From NCBI RefSeq assembly GCF_002160985.1, contig NZ_NFLQ01000023.1, positions 1 through 43,443 of the forward strand: a stretch of 43,443 nucleotides of DNA. The letters run 5' to 3'. This document shows positions 27,620 through 36,567 of this stretch, piece by piece. Position 1 is the stretch's first letter. Every line of letters starts with the position of its first letter. The notes under the pieces were generated by a model. That model saw only the letters and a list, made by a program, of their open reading frames with translations, searched no databases and was not told the origin of the DNA. The DNA is from Lachnoclostridium sp. An118. GTDB taxonomy: Bacteria; Bacillota; Clostridia; Lachnospirales; Lachnospiraceae. The position numbers and the translations under genes are program-made.

Positions 27620-29323
27620 TTACTTCACCCTTTCAAATCCCTGCACAAACTCATCAATGGTGTAGCAGAAGGCCCTCTCGTCCAGCGCCTTCCCCATCTG
27701 GAAGATCTCCGGCGGGCGGATGCCCACCTGTTCCACCACGTCCCGGTTCCCGAAGACCTCGTCCCTGGCACCGTCCGCAAGGACTCTGCCGCCGCTAAGG
27801 ACGATGATCCGCTCCGCCCACTCGCAGACAAGCTGCATATCGTGGGTGGCGATCATGACCGTGTCCGTGATCTCCTTCATGTCTCTGAGCGTCTTCATGA
27901 TCTCTTTTCTCGTCGCAATGTCCAGATTGGCCGTGGGCTCGTCCAGGAGCAGGATCTCCGGCTGCAGCGCCACGCCGATGGCAAGGCTGGCCCGGCGCAT
28001 CTGGCCCCCTGAGAGGAGACGCCCGTCCCTGTCCTTCAGCTCTGTCAGCCGGAACCGCCGAAGGAGTTCTTCGGTCCGCTCCTGCCAGCCCTCCTCATTT
28101 CTCACCTTCATGGCGTAGGCTATGTCCGCCTCTATGGAGTCCTTGATAAACATGTCCTCCGGGTTCTGGTAGACTAAGGAGACATACCGGGAGAGCTTCT
28201 CCGGCCTGGTGTCTCCCACGCTCTGTCCCTTCAGCATGACCTTTCCATCCGAGGGCTTTAAGAGTCCCACCATCAGCTTCATCAGAGTGGATTTTCCCGC
28301 GCCGTTGGAGCCGATGAGGGCGATCTTCTCGCCCTTGTACAGCTTCAGGTCAAGGCCGCTGAAGATCTGCTTCGGCTCCCCCTTCACGGAGCGGTAGGAG
28401 ACAGACACGTTTTCGCAGGAAACCGTCTCCTTCCTCTCTCCAGCGGGGGAAGGCTCCCCACAGTTCTCTTTTCTGCCGGTATAAATGAAATCTGCAAATG
28501 TCTTCCTGCCCTCTTCCACAGTGGAAGGCAGCTTTCCTCCCTCTGCCAGCCGGCCCTCTGTTCTCAGCCTGTAGGCAGCCCGGGTCACCTGGGGCGGAAA
28601 AATATCGCTCTCCTCCAGCTCCTCCACCCTCTGGAGCGCCTCGACCACGGGCAGCTTCCATTTTATTTTCCCATCCTTCATGAGCACTGCGTGTTTGCAG
28701 TAGTTGCCGATGTATTCCGTGTGATGCTCGATCACGATGATCGTCTTGCCGTGCTGTTCATTCAGCTCTTTTAATATCTCGTAAATGGTATCCGCGTGAT
28801 GCGGGTCCAGCTGGGCGATGGGCTCGTCCAGGATCAGCACCTCAGGACTTAAGGACAGGGCTCCGGCCAGAGCCAGGAGATGGGTCTGGCCGCCGGAGAG
28901 CTGCCAGATATAGTCCTGTTCCTTTCCGGAGAGACCGCATTTTTCCAGGGCCTCTATGCCTCTCTCCCTGTAGTCCTTCATCGCATAGTTCATGCAGGCG
29001 TAGGAGGCGTCGTCCAGCACGGTGGGGCGGACGATCTGGTTTTCAAAATCCTGGTACACATAGCCCACCTTCCGGGCCAGTGTCCCGATATCCGACTCTC
29101 TCGTCTCCACGCCGGCCGCCTGCACGCTCCCCTCGAAATCTCCTGTGATAAAGTGGGGGATCAGGCCGTTCATGACCTTGCAGAGTGTGGACTTTCCGCA
29201 GCCGTTATTTCCGATGATGGCCACAAAATCTCCCTTCTCTATCTCCAGGTCCACGCCTTTCAAAACAGGGGCCTTGGCCCCCGGATAAGAAAATTTCAGG
29301 TCTTTGATCTCAATGACATTCAT
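27620..29323 (-). CDS. ECF transporter ATPase with two fused ABC domains
   Basis: This 567-residue protein carries both EcfA halves. The first nucleotide-binding domain has Walker A IIGNNGCGKST (residues 36-46), signature QLSGGQTHLLAL and Walker B EVLILDEPIAQLD. The second has LIGSNGAGKST, signature LLSGGQMRRASL and EILLLDEPTANLD. The two are joined by a linker around residues 240-305. Fused EcfA is found in dedicated, YkoD-like systems. The gene starts four bases after the S-component stop. Confidence 0.93.
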   Translation of the reverse strand: MNVIEIKDLKFSYPGAKAPVLKGVDLEIEKGDFVAIIGNNGCGKSTLCKVMNGLIPHFITGDFEGSVQAAGVETRESDIGTLARKVGYVYQDFENQIVRPTVLDDASYACMNYAMKDYRERGIEALEKCGLSGKEQDYIWQLSGGQTHLLALAGALSLSPEVLILDEPIAQLDPHHADTIYEILKELNEQHGKTIIVIEHHTEYIGNYCKHAVLMKDGKIKWKLPVVEALQRVEELEESDIFPPQVTRAAYRLRTEGRLAEGGKLPSTVEEGRKTFADFIYTGRKENCGEPSPAGERKETVSCENVSVSYRSVKGEPKQIFSGLDLKLYKGEKIALIGSNGAGKSTLMKLMVGLLKPSDGKVMLKGQSVGDTRPEKLSRYVSLVYQNPEDMFIKDSIEADIAYAMKVRNEEGWQERTEELLRRFRLTELKDRDGRLLSGGQMRRASLAIGVALQPEILLLDEPTANLDIATRKEIMKTLRDMKEITDTVMIATHDMQLVCEWAERIIVLSGGRVLADGARDEVFGNRDVVEQVGIRPPEIFQMGKALDERAFCYTIDEFVQGFERVK

Positions 29324-29327
29324 GCCT

Positions 29328-30173
29328 CTACACTCCCTGCGTGGCTTTGGATGCCTCTGCCCTCTTCTTCATAACAGCCAGCACGATGACAGCCACCACA
29401 GCAGCCACGATCATCCCGGCAGCCAGAGCTGTACCGCTTCCGGCCCAGTCCGCTTCCCAGTCGATCAGCGCCATTCCGCTCTCTGCCAGCATCTCCGCAC
29501 AGACAGCCACCGCAAATGCCACCAGCGAACCGAGGACTACCTTCGCGTTTACCGCGCCCAGGGCCGTCTCCTTTGTCCTGGGCCTCATGCCGATCAGAGG
29601 CTCGATCTTCCCGTAAAGCCTGGGCACAAGGAACAGCGTCGGGAGCATGCAGAACAGGATGCCTGAGAAGACCACGTCGTTGAGACAGGCAAAGCCCTCT
29701 GTGGCGAACACGCTCTGAGGAAGTCCCGGAACCGCCTCAAAATCCTGCACCGCAAACTGTACCTTCAGGATGTCCACGATCATGCCCAGCACCTGCTGGA
29801 TGATGACGCCGCTGATGGCCGCGATGCCCACCATTTTCCGGTTCCTGGGGTCTCTCACCATTCTCCCCGCAATGTACACGCCGATGGTCACTGTGATGAA
29901 TTTCTCCAGCTCTCCCAGTCCTCCGAACTGTCCCAGCATGATCTCGCTGAAGACAAGCTCGCCGGTAGCCGCGCCAAGGGCTGCTGACATAGGATCAAAC
30001 AGCATGGCCAGCACCAGGGGGATGAACAGGAAATACTCCACTGAAAATTCCACGATGCCCACCTGGATAGATGGGATGAGTTCTGTAAATAAAGTTGCCA
30101 GTCCGTAAAGGGACATTGTGAGCACAAACACCATAAGCTTCTGTGACTGCGTCGCATTCTCTCGCTTTGCCAT
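29328..30173 (-). CDS. ECF transporter substrate-binding S component, unknown substrate
   Basis: This is a 281-residue membrane protein with about six hydrophobic segments. It includes FSVEYFLFIPLVLAMLFDP, GAATGELVFSEIMLG and GVIIQQVLGMIVDILKV, an extracellular-looking insertion around VPGLPQSVFATEGF, and a charged C-terminal tail. It is the first gene of the operon, and its position next to EcfA and EcfT identifies it. It is longer than typical vitamin S components (about 180-200) and shows no thiamine, biotin, riboflavin or cobalt signature that I recognise. GGAGG precedes the ATG. Confidence 0.8.
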   Translation of the reverse strand: MAKRENATQSQKLMVFVLTMSLYGLATLFTELIPSIQVGIVEFSVEYFLFIPLVLAMLFDPMSAALGAATGELVFSEIMLGQFGGLGELEKFITVTIGVYIAGRMVRDPRNRKMVGIAAISGVIIQQVLGMIVDILKVQFAVQDFEAVPGLPQSVFATEGFACLNDVVFSGILFCMLPTLFLVPRLYGKIEPLIGMRPRTKETALGAVNAKVVLGSLVAFAVAVCAEMLAESGMALIDWEADWAGSGTALAAGMIVAAVVAVIVLAVMKKRAEASKATQGV

Positions 30174-30256
30174 TTTTTCTTACCTCCTGATAACGTTCTT
30201 TTTGATGATCACTGTTTCTCATCTTCTACGCTGTGTATCATATCAAGAGTAGGTTA

Positions 30257-30317
30257 AATATAAGATCACGGCACCGTAAAATGTAAGTTAATTTTCATTT
30301 TTAATCAAACAATGAAA
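30257..30317 (-). promoter_or_regulatory. Control region of the ECF operon with a candidate RpiR operator
   Basis: TTTCATT (30293-30299) and AATGAAA (30311-30317) are perfect 7-bp arms 11 bases apart, a style of site used by RpiR-family regulators. A TATATT (30257-30262, minus strand) downstream may be the -10. An ACGG/CCGT palindrome lies between (near 30268-30277). No riboswitch fold was recognised in 30174-30330. Confidence 0.4.
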
Positions 30318-30332
30318 TTTATTTCTACATAT

Positions 30333-30363
30333 AAAAAGAGGGCGCCCTCTCTCAGGCTCCCTC
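30333..30363 (-). terminator. Terminator of the nitrilase-family gene
   Basis: On the minus strand, GAGGGAGCC pairs with GGGCGCCCTC with one mismatch, followed by five T (30333-30337). It lies about 80 bases after the stop at 30445. Confidence 0.7.
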
Positions 30364-30390
30364 GTCATCTGTCCGTTACTATCTGCTCAC

Positions 30391-30414
30391 TGCTCCCGTT
30401 CATGCTCCCGTTCA
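30391..30414. repeat. Two perfect tandem copies of a 12-bp unit
   Basis: TGCTCCCGTTCA occurs twice in a row in the 3' untranslated region of the amidase gene. It is probably a slippage product; no function is apparent. Confidence 0.6.
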
Positions 30415-30444
30415 CTGACACCTGTTTGATGTCATCTACCCTGT

Positions 30445-31251
30445 TTAGCGGTATACTTCCTCCCGCCTGGCGGACAGAAGGGGCAGCTCTGCGCGCACCT
30501 TGTCCGCATAGGAGAGGTCAATGTCATGGACCATCACGCCCTCCCTCTCATCCATCTCCTCTATCACATCGCCCCAGGGGGAGACGAGGAGTGTATGTCC
30601 CCAGGCCACGTAGCCCGCCTCCCGGTCCCGGGCGCAGGAGGTCCCGGCCACAAAGCACTGGTTGTCCACCGCCCTGCCCCGGAACATCAGCTCCCAGTGG
30701 GCCGGACCTGTGGTCATATTGAAGGCCGCCGGCACAAGGATCAGCCTTGCCCCGTCGAGGACCATTTTCCTTGCAAGCTCCGGAAACCGGAAGTCAAAGC
30801 AGATGCACAGCCCCACCTTCCCAAACTCCGTGTCAAATACCGTGCACTTATCCCCCGGCGTCAGCGTCTCCGACTCTTTAAAATGCTGTCCTCCCTCCAC
30901 CTGGATGTCAAACATGTGGACCTTCCGGTGCTTTCCGATCTGTCTGCCCGCCCGGTCAAACACGTAGGCTGTGTTGTAGACTCTTCCTTCTCCGTCCCGC
31001 TCCGGCACAGACCCGGCCGCCAAATAGATGCCGTGCTTTTTCGCCAGACGGCTCAGCTCCCTCCACACAGGTCCCTCCTCCGGCTCCGCATAGACGGGAA
31101 ACAGCTTCGTCTCATAGGGGCAGCAGAACATCTCTCCCAGCATGACAAGGTCCGGCTTCTGCCAGGCCAGCTCCTCCAGCCGTCTTTCCATCTGCTCCGC
31201 GTTCTTCATTTTGTCACTGTACACATGCGACTGTATCTGCGCGATCTTCAT
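30445..31251 (-). CDS. Carbon-nitrogen hydrolase (nitrilase superfamily), omega-amidase-like
   Basis: This 268-residue cytoplasmic amidase has the catalytic triad Glu40 (MLGEMF), Lys110 (KHRKVHMFD) and Cys151 (GLCICFDFRFPELA). The KVHMFD and FDFRFPELAR phrases resemble the Nit2/omega-amidase branch, which hydrolyses small dicarboxylic monoamides; the exact substrate is inference. I chose the ATG at 31251, where the family core begins and an AAAGGGTG lies upstream. Reading further upstream would run into the remnant of the nucleotidyltransferase gene at 31271-31340. It is probably monocistronic. Confidence 0.88.
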   Translation of the reverse strand: MKIAQIQSHVYSDKMKNAEQMERRLEELAWQKPDLVMLGEMFCCPYETKLFPVYAEPEEGPVWRELSRLAKKHGIYLAAGSVPERDGEGRVYNTAYVFDRAGRQIGKHRKVHMFDIQVEGGQHFKESETLTPGDKCTVFDTEFGKVGLCICFDFRFPELARKMVLDGARLILVPAAFNMTTGPAHWELMFRGRAVDNQCFVAGTSCARDREAGYVAWGHTLLVSPWGDVIEEMDEREGVMVHDIDLSYADKVRAELPLLSARREEVYR

Positions 31252-31270
31252 ATCACTCACCCTTTCCGCA

Positions 31271-31340
31271 GGCCTGCAGTAATTCCACAAGCCATACAGG
31301 CTATCTGGCTTCCTTCTAATCCCTCTCAACAAATCTCATT
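31271..31340 (-). pseudogene. Remnant of the nucleotidyltransferase gene 5' end
   Basis: The minus strand here (TTAGAAGGAAGCCAGAT, then CTGTATGGCTTGTGG) closely matches the 5' end of the nucleotidyltransferase gene near 33417-33460 (TTAGAAGGAAGCCAAAT, then CTGTATGGTTTATGG). Like that gene, it lies directly downstream of an Rpn-type copy. It marks a duplicated Rpn-nucleotidyltransferase unit of which only this stub remains. Confidence 0.6.
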
Positions 31341-31367
31341 CTCATACTGGCCTGTCAAATTCTTTTA

Positions 31368-31970
31368 TCAGTCTAAGGATTTCACTATCCTCTTTGCCTC
31401 CGCTCGATATTTCCTTAAAAACTCCTCAAGGATCCCCTCCCGGATACATTCCGTGATCGTGCGCTCCACCGCCTCCAGCTCCAGCTTATGCTCCTCTTCC
31501 TCCACCTCGTACAGATCCGACAGCTTCAGTATCCGCCTGTCAGGCTGTTTCTCCTCTCCGTTGTAGAAGATGATAAACTGGGGCGGCGGAAGCATTACCT
31601 TTTTCCTTCCGTACAGGTTTTCGTTTTTCGTCAGGTCCGCGTAAAGGTCTGCCAGATACAGGAGCATCCGCAGTGGAAGGTTGGGACTGTAGGTAGACTG
31701 GTGCTCATACAGGGAGAGCCGGGAGTCGATCACAAAGGACAGGTCATTTTTGATGGCCAAGTAGATGGCGTTCTCCAGCGTGTTGACGCTCAGCGCCCCG
31801 GGATCCTTATACTGTTTTCCGCTTACCGCATTATAGAGTCCCAGCAGCTCTTTCCTGTCGCTGAACAACATAGTAAAAAGCGAAGATTTGTAGTTCCGGT
31901 CAGAAACGGGATACATCTTCTTTTCCCCGCCTTGCTTCTTCCGGTTCTGTTTCTTTTGTTTTCTGCTCAT
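31368..31970 (-). CDS. Rpn/PD-(D/E)XK nuclease-family transposase-like protein, internally deleted copy
   Basis: This 200-residue protein is nearly identical to the 309-residue copy at 33504-34433 over its first 150 residues (YKSSLFTMLFSDRKELLGLY, IKNDLSFVIDSRLSLYEHQS, PQFIIFYNGEEKQPDRR). Compared with that copy, 43 codons are missing after LELEAV. The deletion is in frame and lies between two short GAGGC-type repeats (junction near 31471). The C-terminal glutamate-rich tail is also gone: the protein ends EAKRIVKSLD. The core PD-(D/E)XK residues may remain, but the copy is probably non-functional. GGAGG precedes the ATG at 31970. The ATG further upstream lies in the element leader and is not credible. 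Confidence 0.75.
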   Translation of the reverse strand: MSRKQKKQNRKKQGGEKKMYPVSDRNYKSSLFTMLFSDRKELLGLYNAVSGKQYKDPGALSVNTLENAIYLAIKNDLSFVIDSRLSLYEHQSTYSPNLPLRMLLYLADLYADLTKNENLYGRKKVMLPPPQFIIFYNGEEKQPDRRILKLSDLYEVEEEEHKLELEAVERTITECIREGILEEFLRKYRAEAKRIVKSLD

Positions 31971-32206
31971 AGGTACCTCCTTTTTCAAAAATCGCAGGAG
32001 GCAGCCTGTAAAGACGAAAACATAAGCTCCAAAACATAATCTCCAGGAAACCTCTCTGCTTTGTCGATGGGGATAAAAAGCATCGAGATTTCTTTTAGAT
32101 CTTCTTATCAGACTTGCAGACACGGCAGACGCCGCAAAAGAAAAAAACTGCCAGAAATATAATGCTTTGTAACTATAGTAGCACATATTCCTGGCAGTTT
32201 CCATAA
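31385..32206 (-). mobile_element. Rpn-type repeat element, copy 1
   Basis: About 820 bp is shared with 33722-34662 at high identity. The shared part includes the gene, its leader and the terminator hairpin, up to the common right end CAGTTTCCATAA. The main difference is the 129-bp deletion in this copy. No obvious terminal inverted repeats or target duplications were found. Confidence 0.75.
32141..32200 (-). terminator. Element-borne terminator upstream of Rpn copy 1
   Basis: On the minus strand, AAACTGCCAGGAATAT pairs with ATATTTCTGGCAGTTT (16 bp, one G-U pair), followed by a T run. It is placed to stop transcription entering the element from the right, like an insulator. The same hairpin is in copy 2. 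Confidence 0.75.
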
Positions 32207-32245
32207 AAAACATTAATTTAATTCACAAAAGATTCCCTGACCGAT

Positions 32246-33492
32246 CTAAAGCCCGACTTTCTTCAGCATCTGATACTGCGCCTTCGCCTCATCAACATTT
32301 TTCCCCAGTCCATGGATCGCAGCCTTTAGCTTCCACCGATTTTCCAGTCCAATCTTCCACCTTTTCACCCAGGCTACCGGAAGCAGGATTGGATATTTTT
32401 CCAGAGCCGGAATAAAATACTCCATATGCTTTCTGTCCGGAAAGGCGATTCGCAAAAGGGCCCTGCTCTGAATCAGAAGGTTTCCCTTTCCTGTCCCCTT
32501 CTCCATTCCCTTTCGCAGGCGCCGTATGCTGTCCTCCCGCTCAAAGCCAAATGTCCCGCCTGACAGGATATATTCCCGCAGCTGCTTCAGCGCCTCATCC
32601 TCCACTGGTTCGGCTTCTACCTCCGGAGCCGTGTCTACCCCAAACCACACTCTGCAAATATAGACCAACTTCCTGACAAACACATCCAGGTGGATCTCCT
32701 TACATTCCTTCTGAATATACTGCCAGTTCATTTCTTTTTGATACCGCTGGAGATAGAGGGCGATATCCATGACCATGCGGATGCCCGCTCCGCTGCTGTT
32801 CAGATGCTTGGCCAGGTGGAAACAGAGAAAAATAAAATGATCCTCTACCGAAAAATATCTTCTACTCCCGCCCCCTGATGTCTGCAGCCTGTCAAAGGCC
32901 TTTTCAAAATAGGACTCATAATCAACTCCGTTCCAGTAATTTCCCGCAGCCAGCTTCCTGTGGACTTCAAAAGACAGGATCCCTTTTTGAAAGGTCCAGA
33001 CAGTGTTTCCTTCTCCCTTTCTTTCGTATCCCAGATCTTTCAAGAGCTCAGAGACCCGCTCCATATCCTTCCCCTCCACAAGCAGATCCACATCGCCCAT
33101 TGTGCGAAGCTCCGGAACCGGATACAGCTCCTTCAGCTCATATCCCTTGAAAAAGGCATAGGGAATCCGCTCCCGCTCCAGCGCCTCTATGAAAAGATTA
33201 ACCTCTCCGTCCTTCTGTACTGACTGATAAATGGTGAGCAGATACTGATCCTTCATAGCCTGCTGTACCGCATCCGCCTCCTCTTCAGCCAAAACATTTC
33301 TGAGTACGTGATTACGCTGCCGGTCACATTATGCATTTTTGCTATTTTTAGTATCTCTTCCGCAGAAATCGCAGGAAATGCTTCCAGCGTCTGCCTGTGC
33401 ACAAACGCCTTCAGTATTTCCATAAACCATACAGACTCTTCCATTTGGCTTCCTTCTAAGACTTGAGCAATCCTCTCTGAGATTTTCTTCAC
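32246..33492 (-). pseudogene. Nucleotidyltransferase-family gene split by a frameshift
   Basis: The 3' part (from about 33310 down to 32246) encodes a nucleotidyltransferase core: FIEALERERIPYAFFKGYELKELYP (residue counts split over two stretches), then ELRTMGDVDLLVEG with its paired acidic residues, and a helical C-terminal half. The 5' part (33492 to about 33310) encodes the expected N-terminal helical region (FMEILKAFVHRQTLEAF, AEEILKIAKMHNVTGSVITY) but in another frame. Restoring one lost GTAC unit at ATCACGTACTCAG, near 33303-33315, would rejoin ITY to VLRNVLAEEE. Initiation could be the GTG at 33492 or the ATG of MEESVWF with AGAAGGAAG upstream. Related proteins are of unknown function. 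Confidence 0.75.
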
Positions 33493-33503
33493 TTCTCACG
33501 CAT

Positions 33504-34433
33504 TCATCTGTCAGTATCAGCCAGCCACTCCTCCACCACAGCAGTCTCCTCTTCCACTATCTTCCCGATCTGCTCCGCTGTCATGTCCATTTTAGCGAGA
33601 TTGACCGCTATGTTTTTCTTTTCCTCCTCCCTGCCTTCTTGTCTACCTTCCTGTTTGCCCTCTTCCCAGGCCTCTTCTCTCTCCTGCCTTATATGCCTTG
33701 CCTGATCATACTCGTATATACTCATCCTCTTTGCCTCCGCTCGATATTTCCTCAAAAACTCTTCAAGGATCCCCTCCCGGATACATTCCGTGATCGTGCG
33801 CTCCACCGCCTCTTCTATGGGCATCTTTGCGGCATACCTTCTTATACGGGCCGTGTACTCGGCATAGTCCGCCAGGGTCTTGCACGCCCTCATAAGCTCC
33901 GGATTGTGGCCTGCGTTGATATTCAGCATCACTGCCTCCAGCTCCAGCTTATGCTCTTCTTCCTCCACCTCGTACAGATCCGACAGCTTCAGTATCCGCC
34001 TGTCAGGCTGTTTCTCCTCTCCGTTGTAGAAGATGATAAACTGGGGCGGCGGAAGCTTCACCTTTTTCCTTCCGTACAGGTTTTCATTTTTCGTCAGGTC
34101 CGCGTAAAGATCTGCCAGATACAGGAGCATCCGCAGCGGAAGGTTGGGACTGTAGGTGGACTGGTGCTCATACAGGGAGAGCCGGGAGTCGATCACAAAG
34201 GACAGGTCATTTTTGATGGCCATGTAGATGGCGTTCTCCAGCGTGTTGACGTTCAGCGCCCCGGGATCCTTATACTGTTTTCCGCTTATCGCATTATAGA
34301 GTCCCAGCAGCTCCTTCCTGTCGCTGAACAGCATAGTAAAAAGCGAAGATTTGTAGTTCCGGTCAGGAACGGGATACACCTTCGTTTCCCCGTCTTGCTT
34401 CTTCCGGTTCTGCTTCTTTGGTTTTCTGCTCAT
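33504..34433 (-). CDS. Rpn/PD-(D/E)XK nuclease-family transposase-like protein, full copy
   Basis: This 309-residue protein is of the Rpn (recombination-promoting nuclease) type common in Lachnospiraceae. A basic N-terminus (MSRKPKKQNRKKQ) is followed by the nuclease-like core: RNYKSSLFTMLFSDRKELL, then DLSFVIDSRLSLYEHQS with the acidic residue and E-x-Q, then PQFIIFYNGE. The tail is a helical, charge-rich segment (EREEAWEEGKQEGRQEGREE). GGAGG precedes the ATG at 34433. The element leader and insulating terminator lie upstream, and the nucleotidyltransferase gene follows 12 bases downstream. Confidence 0.85.
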   Translation of the reverse strand: MSRKPKKQNRKKQDGETKVYPVPDRNYKSSLFTMLFSDRKELLGLYNAISGKQYKDPGALNVNTLENAIYMAIKNDLSFVIDSRLSLYEHQSTYSPNLPLRMLLYLADLYADLTKNENLYGRKKVKLPPPQFIIFYNGEEKQPDRRILKLSDLYEVEEEEHKLELEAVMLNINAGHNPELMRACKTLADYAEYTARIRRYAAKMPIEEAVERTITECIREGILEEFLRKYRAEAKRMSIYEYDQARHIRQEREEAWEEGKQEGRQEGREEEKKNIAVNLAKMDMTAEQIGKIVEEETAVVEEWLADTDR

Positions 34434-34662
34434 AGGTACCTCCTTTTTCAAGAATCGCAGGAGGCAGCCCGTAAAAGTAGGACAAGATATCATGATCTCC
34501 AGGAAACCTCTCTGCTTTGTCAATGGGATTAAAAAGCATTGAGATTTCTTTTAGATCTTCTTATCAGACTTGCAGACACGGCAGACGCCGCAAAAGAAAA
34601 AAACTGCCAGAAATATAATGCTTTGTAACTATAGTAGCACATATTCCTGGCAGTTTCCATAA
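33722..34662 (-). mobile_element. Rpn-type repeat element, copy 2
   Basis: This is the longer partner of 31385-32206, about 941 bp. Its right end, just after CAGTTTCCATAA, lies about 50 bases before the reading frame of the coupling-protein gene, so arrival of this unit may have cut that gene's upstream sequence. Confidence 0.75.
34597..34656 (-). terminator. Element-borne terminator upstream of Rpn copy 2
   Basis: The same 16-bp stem as at 32141-32200, with the same T run on the minus strand. Its conservation between the copies suggests it is part of the element. Confidence 0.75.
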
Positions 34663-34712
34663 GTTTTTTCTCTTAATAAAAATTCTTCTGGCCTTTAATC
34701 TAATCAGATTAT

Positions 34713-36551
34713 TTGAGAACCTCTCTAATCTCTCCTGAACAAATCTCTTGTGTACACCTTCTCCTCCACATCGTCCAGGCAACTGTCATACCGATTGGCG
34801 ATGATTTTATTTGTCTGGCAGCCTTTGCTCTGCTGGCTTTCCTGCTTATGCGGATGGGCCTTGACAGAAACGGAGGCGTATCAGACCGAGAACGGAATCT
34901 AAGCTATTCCAATAAGGGGACCTATGGCACCTCCGGCTTTATGACACCGCAGGAGATGCACCAGGTTCTGGAACTTGTTGACAATGTAAAGCATACGAAA
35001 GGACAGATTCTCGGCAGGCTCGGGAACAAAGCAGTCTGTCTTCCGGAAGAAACCAGAATGAACCGCAATGTTGCGGTATACGGCGCATCCGGATCAATGA
35101 AATCCCGCGCCTATGTACGAAATGCAGCCTTTCAATGCGTTGCCCGCGGAGAAAGCCTGATATGCACCGATCCAAAATCAGAACTTTATGAGGATCTTGC
35201 AGTCTATCTGGAAAATAAGGGATATATCGTAAAAGTCTTTAACCTGGTAAGCCCTGAAAACTCCGACAGTTGGAACTGTCTCATGGAAATTGATGGTTCT
35301 GAAACAATGGCCCAGATATTTGCGGATGTGGTCATCCAAAACACCGGAACCGGCAAAGGGGATCGATTCTGGGATAACGCGGAGCTCAATCTTTTAAAGG
35401 CGCTGATCCTTTATGTGGAGCAGGGCTACCCGCCTGAAGCAAAAAATATCGGGCAGGTATACAAACTTCTGACCATGAGTTCCGAAAAGGAGCTGAATGC
35501 TCTTTTTGACCTCCTTCCGGTCAGTCATCCGGCAAAGGTGCCATACTGTATTTATAAGCAGGCATCCGAAACCGTGCGAAGCGGCGTAATCATCGGTCTT
35601 GGATCACGACTCCAGATCTTCCAGAACAAAATTATCCGGCAGATCACCTCATATGATGAGATTGACCTTACGCTGCCCGGCCAGAAAAAATGCGCTTATT
35701 TTTGTATTGTGAGCGATCAGGATCATAGTTTTGATTTCCTGTCCTCACTTTTTTTATCCTTTATTTTCATCAAATTAGTACGCTTTGCGGATATCCACGG
35801 TGAAAATGGGCAGCTCCCTGTGCCGGTCCATATCCTTGCAGATGAACTGGGCGCGGCTTCCGGAACAATCCTGGATCTTCAGACGAAGATCTCTGTAATC
35901 CGCAGCCGCCGTATCAGCATTAGCTGCATCTTCCAAAATCTGCCCCAGATGCAAAACCGCTATCCGTATAATGCATGGCAGGAAATTTTAGGAAATTGCG
36001 ATTCCACAGTCTTTTTAGGCTGTACAGATCCAATTACTGCCACTTTTATATCCGAGCGCACGGGCATTGCCTCCGTCAATGTTTCTTCGGAGGCCAAACA
36101 GCTCAATAGCTGGCGTGTTTCTGATTATACTCCGGAATATCGCCGCACGGAGTCTATCGGCAAGAGAGCTGTACTGACTCCGGATGAAGTGCTGAGGCTG
36201 TCTCTGGATGAAGAACTCATTATCTTGCGAGGGCAGAAAGTGCTGAAAGCGAAGAAATATGATTATACAAGGCATCCCGAATCAAAGAAGCTAGTGAAAC
36301 GGAAAGCCGCCAGTCATATTCCCAAATGGCGGGAGCTGCAGACGGAAGAATCCGACTATGCTCCGGCTGTACCAAAGCCTAAGCGCCCCGGCCGGAAAAA
36401 GAAGCGCCCGGATTTCCCTCCTGTACCTTCAGAAGATATGAATGTGCAGGAGCCGGAACCCGATTTTTCTCAAGAAACAGAGTTTGATGACCTGCTTTCT
36501 GAAGAGGATGATTTTCTGACACCCATAGATAAAAATTCAATTATGTCTTAA
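34713..36551 (+). CDS. VirD4/TraG-type conjugative coupling ATPase, 5' end unclear or truncated
   Basis: This is a type IV coupling protein, which feeds DNA to a conjugation channel. Residues 29-50 look like one membrane helix. Walker A is GASGSMKS (124-131) and Walker B is HILADELG (Asp377, Glu378). [12 protein letters not shown] and [15 protein letters not shown] are typical of Firmicutes VirD4-like proteins of Tn1549-type elements. The C-terminus is a Lys/Pro-rich then acidic tail. The frame opens at a TTG without a ribosome-binding site, and the expected first membrane helix is missing; the Rpn element ends 50 bases upstream. The gene is therefore likely 5'-truncated. No relaxase or channel genes accompany it. 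Confidence 0.85.
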   Translation: MRTSLISPEQISCVHLLLHIVQATVIPIGDDFICLAAFALLAFLLMRMGLDRNGGVSDRERNLSYSNKGTYGTSGFMTPQEMHQVLELVDNVKHTKGQILGRLGNKAVCLPEETRMNRNVAVYGASGSMKSRAYVRNAAFQCVARGESLICTDPKSELYEDLAVYLENKGYIVKVFNLVSPENSDSWNCLMEIDGSETMAQIFADVVIQNTGTGKGDRFWDNAELNLLKALILYVEQGYPPEAKNIGQVYKLLTMSSEKELNALFDLLPVSHPAKVPYCIYKQASETVRSGVIIGLGSRLQIFQNKIIRQITSYDEIDLTLPGQKKCAYFCIVSDQDHSFDFLSSLFLSFIFIKLVRFADIHGENGQLPVPVHILADELGAASGTILDLQTKISVIRSRRISISCIFQNLPQMQNRYPYNAWQEILGNCDSTVFLGCTDPITATFISERTGIASVNVSSEAKQLNSWRVSDYTPEYRRTESIGKRAVLTPDEVLRLSLDEELIILRGQKVLKAKKYDYTRHPESKKLVKRKAASHIPKWRELQTEESDYAPAVPKPKRPGRKKKRPDFPPVPSEDMNVQEPEPDFSQETEFDDLLSEEDDFLTPIDKNSIMS

Positions 36552-36567
36552 AGAAAGGATACAAACT

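Noticed and set aside
30174-30445. Possible riboswitch (a CTGAGA-like string) upstream of the ECF transporter
   Set aside because: The string is part of the amidase-gene terminator. No second thiamine-box element or other known aptamer core was found.
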